Positions 13,980 to 20,465 of a stretch of 20,465 bases of DNA are shown here, in pieces. Location of the stretch: the NCBI GenBank assembly GCA_030825115.1, contig JAPJQL010000048.1, forward strand, positions 1 to 20,465. The letters run 5' to 3'. Source of the DNA: Lachnospiraceae bacterium. Its GTDB lineage: Bacteria; Bacillota; Clostridia; Lachnospirales; Lachnospiraceae. Numbering within the stretch: position 1 is the stretch's first letter; each line of letters opens with the position of its first letter. A program made the position numbers and the translations under genes. Below the pieces are notes generated by a model. That model made no database searches. It was not told where the DNA came from and saw nothing but the letters and a program-made list of their open reading frames with translations.

Positions 13980-14276
13980 CTACGGCATCTTCTGATAACA
14001 ATGTATAGAATACCCCTGTGCATACTTCTGCCATCCTAAGACGGGCTCCGCCTCATAGACATCCCGCTCCCCCAGCCGGAATACGATCGGCTTTCCTGAA
14101 CTGAGAAAACAGATTTCCTCCCCCTGTTTCTTTGCATATTCCTCGATCAAACTCATCTGAAACTCAATACTTGGAAACGTAAAATCCGGTTCAATCGGAT
14201 AACAGTGCGGATCTGGAATCATGATCTGAATCGTCTTTGCCCGAAAGTTCTTCCACAGATATTCTTTTAATCCCAT
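13980..14276 (-). CDS. Small protein of unknown function
   Basis: A 98-residue soluble protein with no family I recognise. It has no signal peptide or membrane segment. It is rich in Glu, Pro and aromatic residues (IMIPDPHCYPIEPDFTFPS, LIEEYAKKQGEEICFL). AAGGAG lies 7 nt before the ATG. It is immediately upstream (19 bp) of the pyrophosphatase-like/GNAT fusion gene, so the two are likely co-transcribed and may be functionally linked. A GC-rich stem-loop lies in its leader at 14300-14330. Confidence 0.7.
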   Translation of the reverse strand: MGLKEYLWKNFRAKTIQIMIPDPHCYPIEPDFTFPSIEFQMSLIEEYAKKQGEEICFLSSGKPIVFRLGERDVYEAEPVLGWQKYAQGYSIHCYQKMP

Positions 14277-14340
14277 CTTCTATCTCCTTTTCTGGTTTAC
14301 GGACTCTGGCCAATCCCCTTTGGCCGTCCGCCTCATGCTA
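14277..14340 (-). other. Leader with stem-loop before the 98-residue gene
   Basis: The minus strand contains CGGAC-GGCCAA-loop-TTGGCC-AGA-GTCCG (14300-14330), a bulged GC-rich hairpin directly before the RBS. No T-tract follows. I see no clear promoter in this gap. No riboswitch class that I recognise. Confidence 0.4.
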
Positions 14341-14389
14341 CCAAAAATAACCGGCGGCATATGCGCTGATGACTCGCTATGCCGCCGGT
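14341..14389 (-). terminator. Intrinsic terminator downstream of the large repeat protein
   Basis: A perfect 12-bp GC-rich stem (ACCGGCGGCATA, 14350-14361, with 14378-14389) extends inward through GCG/CGC after a bulge. It is followed on the minus strand by TTATTTTT. It lies about 120 bp after the stop codon of the large gene; the gap between them (14390-14507) shows nothing else. Confidence 0.88.
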
Positions 14390-14507
14390 CCGGCTGATTT
14401 TTCTTACAATCCGTTACTCTCTGTCATTTTCCTATACTCAGTATACTTCGGGGATAACAGAACGTCAATTAAAATCATAAGTCCAAAACCAGTAAAAGTC
14501 TATATGT

Positions 14508-17500
14508 TTAGCGCTTGCACATCAACCTGACAATGCAGCTCACGCCGGGGATCTGGTACTGAATAATACCATTCTCTCCCACAACTACAGTCACAGCCGT
14601 TACGTTTCCATTCACGTCGGTAATCAGCGCCGTTACCTCCTGTCCCGGAGCAAAATTGGTCTGTTCCATCTGAACCTGTGGAACTGCTCCATTGATTCCG
14701 GCCGCCACCTCATAGGTGACTGCTGTGCCAACCTGCTGATATTGCTGCAGATCGATATCAACTTTGTCATTGTATACTGCCGCCACCGTCTGGCTACCAC
14801 TCTGGATTGCCGTCTCCGCAGATACAACATTCTCTGCAAAACCTCCCAATTCTGAAGCGCCAGATTTCTGCGTTACCTGAGTTCCATCCGCGTATACAAC
14901 CACATTCTGTGTTACTTCTACGCCTTGTACGACAACCGTTTTCTGCTGGACGGCCGCTCCCAGTACCTCAGCCGCAAGAAGCGCTCTCGCAGACCCGTCT
15001 GCACCGACCGCAATCGTAGCAACTTCTGCAGTCTGCCCCTCGGCTACAGTAACAGATGCTTTTTCTGTTGTGGACACAATGGTATTCCCGCTCACGCTTC
15101 CTTCTGCCGTCTGCGCTGTGGTTGCAGATACGGTTGTTCCTCCCGTCTGCACAGTTACATTCTGATTTTCTCCTACCGTTACCGTCACGGACGTTGTGCC
15201 TCCGGTAACCGCACCATCAGTAACCGTACCGCTTGTATTGCTGCTATTGCTGTCGCCACTGCTTCCGGAACTGCTGCCGCTGTCACTTCCACTGCTGCTT
15301 TCGGAATTTTTTATCCACTTCGCATACAGGGTAAGGTTTCCATAACTCTTGCTTGCAATCTCAGTGATCTTAACAGTAAATCCACTGTCCAGGTACCAGC
15401 CGCCAAACGTATAGCCCGCTCTTGAAGGAGCTTCCAGGACGATTGCATCCATAGCGCCTGTATAGCTGGATGGATTGGCATTGCTGTTGATGCCGCCGTC
15501 AAGCACATAAGTGATCGGATAGGAAATCACTGTACCGTGACCGTTTTCGTCAAAATGATAATAAACTCCATCCACCGGTTCGTCTGCAGAAATGATCAAA
15601 TATCCACTCCCGTTCACCCGCATATCGTCAATCCAGACATTCGCAACCATCTCTTCCGAGACAGCAGCTCCACCTGCGGTGAGCAGACGACACCGGATCA
15701 TTCCATCCGTCCCTTTTAAGAAACAATAGAACTGACGGTTCTCCATTCCTTTTCCAATGCCTGCAATCTCGCCTTCTTTGCCTGCGTACTCCATGACAGG
15801 GGTGCCGTCATCCAGCTCGGTATAAAAGAATGTCCGTTCAATCGCAGTCCAGTAACCTTCCTGGTCAAAACTGCCATAATACCCGCCAGCTGCCTTCACG
15901 GTATCCACCAGCATATAACCTTTTCCGTTGATATAGCGGAACTTTCCGCCTTCTTCCAGCCACTGGTGGAACACTTGTGCACCGTCTGCTCCAAAATAAA
16001 GCGTATGTCCGCCTATTGATACATATTGGCTTACTACCACATTTCCTTCTTCATCCACGTAGTACACGACGTCTGCATCCGGGGAAATAAGGGCATTTGT
16101 GATCAGCGTACTATAGCCATCGGCATCGAACATGTAATATTTGTTTCCAATTTTCTGCGTTTCCACGTTGACGCTCAGATTTCCGTCTTCGTTCACCCAC
16201 AGCCTGCCGATCCAGATATTCCTTATGATTTCTGCAGTCAGGGAATCATCCTCGGAAGAAGACAGGTAGCAGTGTGTCTTTCCATTCGCTTCCTTTACAA
16301 AACAGTAATACTGACGATTTGGCAGATTGCCGATTCCGGCGATCTTTCCTCCTTCTCCTGCATATTTCATTACCGCCGTCCCGTCATCCAGCCTGGTGTC
16401 AAAAAGGGCATCTTCTATCGCCGTCCAATAACCGCTTCCGTCGAAATGGCCGTAATATCCACCGGCAATCCTGGTGTCATTTACCACCATGCGCCCCTTC
16501 CCGTCCACATAACGGAATCTTCCGTCTTCTTCAATCCATCTGTGGAATACCTGGGCTCCATCTTCTCCAAAATAAAGAGTAACTCCGTCAACTTCCACGA
16601 ACCGATTCGTCACCATCGCCCCGTTTTCATCGACATAGCATACGATTGCTCCATCCGCATCAAAAATCAAAGTGCTTGTTATCAGAGAAACATAGCCTTC
16701 TACACTGATATCGTAGTATTTCCCCTCAATTTTCAGTCCTTTCTGATCCGTCACTTTGTCGCCGTTTTCATCCAGATAAAACAGGATATAGCCGGACTGG
16801 TCGTGGATAAACGCATTGGTAATCAGTATGACATTTCCTTCTCCGTCAATGTTATAATACTTGTCCTCCACCTGCAGTTCTTCTGCATTGACCACTTTCG
16901 TTCCGTCTGCATCCACATAACATAAGATGTTGCCCAATTCATCACGAATCAAAGAGTTCCTGATCAAAGTAACATAACCGGATTCGTCAATCTCATAATA
17001 TTTTCCCTCTGCCAGCTGTACCTTCACGCCAGTCACAATCTCGCCGGTTTCATCGAGATAGTGCAGGATGTTTCCCGCCTCATCATGGATAAACGCATTG
17101 GCAATCAGCGTTGCCCTGCCGTTCTCGTCAAAATTGTAATACTTTCCTTCTATCAGCTGCTCTTTTAACCCGGTTACTTTATCTCCATTCTCATCAAGAT
17201 AATACAGGATATTTCCTGCCTCATCATGGATAAAAGCATTCTTAATCAGCGTCACCCGGCCATCTGCATCAAAGTTATAATACTTTCCTTCTATCTCCTT
17301 CTCAGCTGTATCTGTCACCTTTGTCCCTTCTTCATCCACATAACATAGAATCTGCCCGGACTCATCCCGGATAAAGGCGTTGACGATCAGCGTAACCTGG
17401 CCATCTGCATCGATATCATAGTATTTTCCGTCAATCTGCTGCATCTTTTTGTCGGTCACCTTATCGCCGTTTTCATCCAGATAATACTGTGGGTTCCCCG

Positions 17501-20300
17501 ATGCGTCATGGATAAACGCATTGACGATCAGCTGTGCCCTTCCCTCTGAATCAAAATTATAATACTTGTCTCCAATCTGCTTTTGAGCTGCTCCGGTCAC
17601 CTTCATCCCGTCTTCGCCCACATAATAAGAGAACTCCCCGGACTCATCTTTGATAAAGGCATTGACAATCAGCGTTACCAGACCATCTTCACCGATATTG
17701 TAATATTTCCCCTCAATCAGCTGCTCTTTTTTGTCGGTCACCTTATCGCCATTTTCGTCCAGATAATACTGTGGATTCCCCGATGCATCATGAAGAAATG
17801 CATTTGCGATCATCACAGCATAGCCTGCTTCATCGAAATTATAATATTTATCTCCAATCTGCATCTCCGACACTGCGGTGACTTTCTTTCCGTCTGCATC
17901 CACATAATGGATTATGTTCCCGGCCCCGTCGTGAATAAAGGCATTTGTAATCAGGGTAACTGCGCCCTCTGCATCAATACAATAATAATAATCTCCTACC
18001 TGCTGTTCTTCTGCTTCTGTCACCTTCCCGCCATCCATACCGACATAGCACAGGATTTCTCCATCCTGGTAGATAAAGGAATTTGTGATCAGCGTGACAT
18101 AACCTGCTTCGTCAAAATTATAATATTTCCCCTCGATCTCCATCTGCTGTGCGTCGGTGATCTTCTTTCCTTCTGCATCTACATAGTGCATAAGGTTTCC
18201 TGATCCGTCATGGATAAAGGAATCTGTAACCAGAACAGCGCTGCCTGCTTCATCAAAATCATAGTACAGATCACCAATCGGATACTCTTTCACGCCTGTT
18301 ACTTTGTCTCCGTTTTCATCGACATAACAGACGGTCTCACCTCCTGCGCCATAAATAAAGGAATTTGTGATCAGGGTGACGATACCTTCCTCATCAAAGT
18401 TGTAATACCTATTTTCTATCAGCCTGTTTTCCACAGCGGTCACTTTGATACCAGCTTCATCAACATAATACAAGATATTCCCATCCGCATCATGAATGAA
18501 AGCATTTGTCATCAGCTTCCCATGCCCGTCTTCGTCAAATATGTAATAGTTTCCGTCTAACAATACTTCTTCAACACCAGCCAGCAGATAACCGTCTTCA
18601 TTGATCCTCAAATCCTCAATCCAGGTATCAGTTACCGGTTCCCGGCTGGTCCCATCAGCAGAATACAGATAGCACCTGCCGCTTTCTGCGGGAACAAGGC
18701 AATAATACTGCCGGTTTTCCTTTTCACCGATTCCTGCAATCTTGCCTTCCGCGGCAGCATATTTTTTCACAACCGTGCCATCGTCCAGTTCATCCTCGAA
18801 AAATGTATTTTCGATCGCGGTCCAATATCCTTCCGCATCAAAGTCGCCATAATACCCGCCGACAGCCTTTTGGGTATTAACAACCAAACGGCCTTTATCA
18901 TTTACATAGCGGAATTTTCCTGCTTCTTCAATCCACTGGCGGAACACCTGCTCCCCGTCATCTCCAAAATAATAGGTATACCTGCCGTCAAAAGCAAACA
19001 CATTGGCCGCTTTATTTCCTTTTTCATCGACATAGCAAACGATTTTTCCATCTGCATCATAGATGATCGATAGTATCACCAGCTTGCTGTGACCTTCGCC
19101 ATCAAAGTCGTAATATCTATCTTCAATCATTTTTTGGCTTTCATTGGTCAGGAGATATCCGTTCTCATCGATCCGCAGGTCAAGCACCCAGATGTCGGCT
19201 ACCTCTTCTTTGGCCGTGCCATCAGCAGCATATAGCCAGCATCTTTTTTCTTCCAGATCAAAACAATAAAATTTTCGCTCATCTCCCCTGCCGACTGCTG
19301 CAACTTCTCCGCCGTCGCCTGCATATTTTATTACAGGGGTTTGGTCGTCCAATTCCGCATCAAAAAATACATTTTCAACCGGAGTCCAATATCCCTCTTC
19401 ATCAAAGTCACCATAATAATTGCCAGCTTCTTTTCCCTTTTTATTTACGATAACTTTGCCGTCCCCCTTGGCAAAACGGAAGCCTTCCTTTTCACTTCCC
19501 AGCCATCCGACTGACATTTTTCCATCTTTATCTAAATGGATGATGCAAATCCCGTCTTCTCGTTCTACCTCGATATACTGTTCGGTGATTAACTTGTTCT
19601 CTCCTGTCACTTCATCCTGCACATAATAAAACCCATCCTCATACAGATAAGTACCTATCTCCATGTACCATGTGCCGGTCTCCAGCATCAACGTCTGAAT
19701 CTGCTCCTGCACCGAAAGCTTCTCTTCTCTCTCACCTGTTATGCCGCTCTCATCATTCTCCTTTGATTCATCCGTCGTTCCGTCTTCCTCAGTTTCTTCT
19801 GACTCATCACCTTCTTCCGAACCGTCAGTGGATCCGCCCGCTCCTGGTTTCTCCGTCTCGTCAGCTGTTCCGCTTCCCTCTGCTTCCTCCGTCTCGTCAG
19901 CTGTTCCGCTTCCCTCTGCTTCCTCCGTCTCGCCGGATGTTCCGCTTCCCTCTGCTTCCTCCGTCTCGCCGGATGTTCCGCTTCCCTCTGCTTCCTCCGT
20001 CTTGTCAGCCGTTCCGCTTCCCTCTGCTTCCTCTGTCTTGTCAGCCGTCCCGCTTCCCGCTTCTTTCTCCGTCTCGCCAGCCGTTCCGTTTCCCGCTTCT
20101 TCCTCCGTCTCGTTCTCTCCTGTATCTTTCGTATCTTCGCCTGCTTCGCTTCCTGCTGTTGAATCAGTCACCTCTTTTGCAAATGCAGAAATCACGCCGC
20201 AATAAGGATTTCCAACAACCGTACTGCATGTCATCATAAAAGCGGATGCCATAGCAATTGCCCTCCGCGCGCTTCCTCTTGCCAGTTTGATCTTTTTCAT
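14508..20300 (-). CDS. Giant secreted repeat protein with cell-wall-binding-type repeats and InlB repeat
   Basis: A 1930-residue surface or matrix protein with no catalytic domain I recognise. A signal peptide (about 1-42, ending ISAFA) is followed by acidic 12-residue repeats (about 65-150). Next come aromatic YYxFDxxG repeats related to choline/glucan-binding modules. A larger module with GYWTAIE...LDDGT...GIG...QYYCF occurs four times (nt 19150-19395, 18580-18833, 16172-16437, 15595-15862), and fourteen tandem 47-residue repeats lie between the second and third copies. An InlB B-type repeat (about 1600-1664, GYTFGGWYLD...LTLYAKW) and a Ser/Gly linker precede a Thr/Val-rich C-terminal domain ending in CIVRLMCKR. 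There is no LPxTG or membrane anchor, so retention is probably through the repeats. I chose ATG 20300 because AGGAGG lies 7 nt upstream, rather than the in-frame start at 20318. Likely monocistronic. Confidence 0.9.
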   Translation of the reverse strand: MKKIKLARGSARRAIAMASAFMMTCSTVVGNPYCGVISAFAKEVTDSTAGSEAGEDTKDTGENETEEEAGNGTAGETEKEAGSGTADKTEEAEGSGTADKTEEAEGSGTSGETEEAEGSGTSGETEEAEGSGTADETEEAEGSGTADETEKPGAGGSTDGSEEGDESEETEEDGTTDESKENDESGITGEREEKLSVQEQIQTLMLETGTWYMEIGTYLYEDGFYYVQDEVTGENKLITEQYIEVEREDGICIIHLDKDGKMSVGWLGSEKEGFRFAKGDGKVIVNKKGKEAGNYYGDFDEEGYWTPVENVFFDAELDDQTPVIKYAGDGGEVAAVGRGDERKFYCFDLEEKRCWLYAADGTAKEEVADIWVLDLRIDENGYLLTNESQKMIEDRYYDFDGEGHSKLVILSIIYDADGKIVCYVDEKGNKAANVFAFDGRYTYYFGDDGEQVFRQWIEEAGKFRYVNDKGRLVVNTQKAVGGYYGDFDAEGYWTAIENTFFEDELDDGTVVKKYAAAEGKIAGIGEKENRQYYCLVPAESGRCYLYSADGTSREPVTDTWIEDLRINEDGYLLAGVEEVLLDGNYYIFDEDGHGKLMTNAFIHDADGNILYYVDEAGIKVTAVENRLIENRYYNFDEEGIVTLITNSFIYGAGGETVCYVDENGDKVTGVKEYPIGDLYYDFDEAGSAVLVTDSFIHDGSGNLMHYVDAEGKKITDAQQMEIEGKYYNFDEAGYVTLITNSFIYQDGEILCYVGMDGGKVTEAEEQQVGDYYYCIDAEGAVTLITNAFIHDGAGNIIHYVDADGKKVTAVSEMQIGDKYYNFDEAGYAVMIANAFLHDASGNPQYYLDENGDKVTDKKEQLIEGKYYNIGEDGLVTLIVNAFIKDESGEFSYYVGEDGMKVTGAAQKQIGDKYYNFDSEGRAQLIVNAFIHDASGNPQYYLDENGDKVTDKKMQQIDGKYYDIDADGQVTLIVNAFIRDESGQILCYVDEEGTKVTDTAEKEIEGKYYNFDADGRVTLIKNAFIHDEAGNILYYLDENGDKVTGLKEQLIEGKYYNFDENGRATLIANAFIHDEAGNILHYLDETGEIVTGVKVQLAEGKYYEIDESGYVTLIRNSLIRDELGNILCYVDADGTKVVNAEELQVEDKYYNIDGEGNVILITNAFIHDQSGYILFYLDENGDKVTDQKGLKIEGKYYDISVEGYVSLITSTLIFDADGAIVCYVDENGAMVTNRFVEVDGVTLYFGEDGAQVFHRWIEEDGRFRYVDGKGRMVVNDTRIAGGYYGHFDGSGYWTAIEDALFDTRLDDGTAVMKYAGEGGKIAGIGNLPNRQYYCFVKEANGKTHCYLSSSEDDSLTAEIIRNIWIGRLWVNEDGNLSVNVETQKIGNKYYMFDADGYSTLITNALISPDADVVYYVDEEGNVVVSQYVSIGGHTLYFGADGAQVFHQWLEEGGKFRYINGKGYMLVDTVKAAGGYYGSFDQEGYWTAIERTFFYTELDDGTPVMEYAGKEGEIAGIGKGMENRQFYCFLKGTDGMIRCRLLTAGGAAVSEEMVANVWIDDMRVNGSGYLIISADEPVDGVYYHFDENGHGTVISYPITYVLDGGINSNANPSSYTGAMDAIVLEAPSRAGYTFGGWYLDSGFTVKITEIASKSYGNLTLYAKWIKNSESSSGSDSGSSSGSSGDSNSSNTSGTVTDGAVTGGTTSVTVTVGENQNVTVQTGGTTVSATTAQTAEGSVSGNTIVSTTEKASVTVAEGQTAEVATIAVGADGSARALLAAEVLGAAVQQKTVVVQGVEVTQNVVVYADGTQVTQKSGASELGGFAENVVSAETAIQSGSQTVAAVYNDKVDIDLQQYQQVGTAVTYEVAAGINGAVPQVQMEQTNFAPGQEVTALITDVNGNVTAVTVVVGENGIIQYQIPGVSCIVRLMCKR
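16590..18560 (-). repeat. Fourteen tandem 47-residue (141-bp) coding repeats
   Basis: The consensus unit is GKYYNFDEDG, then VTLITNAFIHD, then AGNILYYLDENGDKVT and a variable linker of about eight residues. The units differ mainly in the linker and in the residues after FIHD. Repeats 6 and 8 are nearly identical in their second half (NPQYYLDENGDKVTDKK), which suggests recent duplication or gene conversion. Confidence 0.88.
19855..20106 (-). repeat. Seven tandem 36-bp coding repeats (acidic 12-residue units)
   Basis: Seven 36-bp units encode variants of TEEAEGSGTADE/TSGE. Five contain the exact EEAEGSGT core, and the two N-terminal units are degenerate. The low divergence between central units suggests recent expansion, so copy number may vary between strains. 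Confidence 0.88.
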
Positions 20301-20339
20301 CCGTGTACCTCCTGCCATCGAAATATATTATCTTAATCA

Positions 20340-20345
20340 ATTATA
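20340..20345 (-). promoter_or_regulatory. -10 element of the large repeat protein gene
   Basis: The minus strand reads TATAAT about 40 nt before the ATG at 20300. No good -35 hexamer lies 16-18 bp upstream, so the promoter may depend on an activator. Confidence 0.6.
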
Positions 20346-20370
20346 TCAAACTAGCCTGAGCATTTGGTTA

Positions 20371-20391
20371 TTTCCCAAAATATTTGGGAAA
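20371..20391. promoter_or_regulatory. Perfect 9-bp inverted repeat upstream of the large gene
   Basis: TTTCCCAAA and TTTGGGAAA are separated by ATA. The site is centred about 48 bp upstream of the predicted transcription start, where a dimeric activator would bind. The regulator is unknown. The remaining DNA to 20465 shows no gene I can support. Confidence 0.55.
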
Positions 20392-20465
20392 CTCCATTTA
20401 TCCTTACCCGATAATCCCATCTTTGACAGTTAGAAGAAAATAAAATCGCTGTATCCCTTGTGTTT

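Noticed and set aside
16026..16925. Plus-strand open frame of 299 codons within the giant gene
   Set aside because: The tandem repeats keep the antisense frame free of stops; the translation repeats with the same period and has no independent support.
19855..20106. Possible CRISPR array because of 36-bp periodic repeats
   Set aside because: The repeats are directly adjacent with no unique spacers and encode an in-frame protein repeat.
19741..20205. Ser/Pro/Val-rich plus-strand frame with regular repeats
   Set aside because: It mirrors the acidic 12-residue repeats of the sense protein and has no RBS or signal peptide.
20423..20446. Plus-strand promoter from TTGACA near the right edge
   Set aside because: The only -10-like hexamer is 12 bp away and no gene start is visible before the window ends.

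Overview
The window looks like a chromosomal segment from a Gram-positive gut-type Clostridia, most likely of the Lachnospiraceae kind. This is an inference from content: Gram-positive ribosome-binding sites, a PTS sucrose operon under a LacI-type repressor, SipW-like signal peptidases with TasA-like substrates, choline-binding-type cell-wall repeats, a SARP-type response regulator and a c-di-GMP riboswitch. I saw no tRNA, rRNA, CRISPR array, transposase or phage gene.

Layout. (1) 96-2968, minus strand: a three-gene operon of an aldo/keto reductase with two 4Fe-4S motifs, a Gfo/Idh/MocA oxidoreductase and a Crp/Fnr-family regulator, with a promoter at 3005-3033 and a terminator at 82-103. (2) 3035-7289, minus strand: a surface-fibre locus. 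A c-di-GMP-I riboswitch with its own intrinsic terminator leads a five-gene operon: ER-type signal peptidase, major TasA/camelysin-like subunit, large membrane-anchored protein with a TasA-like C-terminal domain, second ER-type signal peptidase, and a small protein with a SipW-type N-terminus, an InlB-like domain and TPSDA/TPSNA repeats. It ends at a strong terminator (3035-3068). (3) 7290-8078, minus: an atypical response regulator (receiver plus SARP-like wHTH) whose phospho-acceptor Asp is Glu. It is transcribed towards the fibre locus and shares a 15-bp upstream motif with it. (4) 8274-8729, minus: a small secreted cell-wall-binding-repeat protein with its own terminator. (5) 8942-13010, plus: scrR-scrA-scrB for sucrose uptake and cleavage, with matching operator palindromes. 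(6) 13079-14276, minus: a small unknown protein followed by a fusion of a short pyrophosphatase-like domain with a GNAT acetyltransferase. (7) 14508-20300, minus: a secreted repeat protein of 1930 residues with 12-residue acidic repeats, fourteen tandem 47-residue repeats, four copies of a larger module, an InlB B-type repeat and a Ser/Thr/Val-rich C-terminus.

How it fits together. The most interesting part is 3035-8201. It combines c-di-GMP sensing by RNA, a regulator that appears independent of phosphorylation, two dedicated signal peptidases and three different candidate substrates, which suggests a regulated extracellular fibre or matrix system. The two cell-wall-repeat proteins nearby may belong to the same surface programme, but the sequence does not prove it. 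The sucrose operon and the oxidoreductase operon are ordinary metabolic neighbours.
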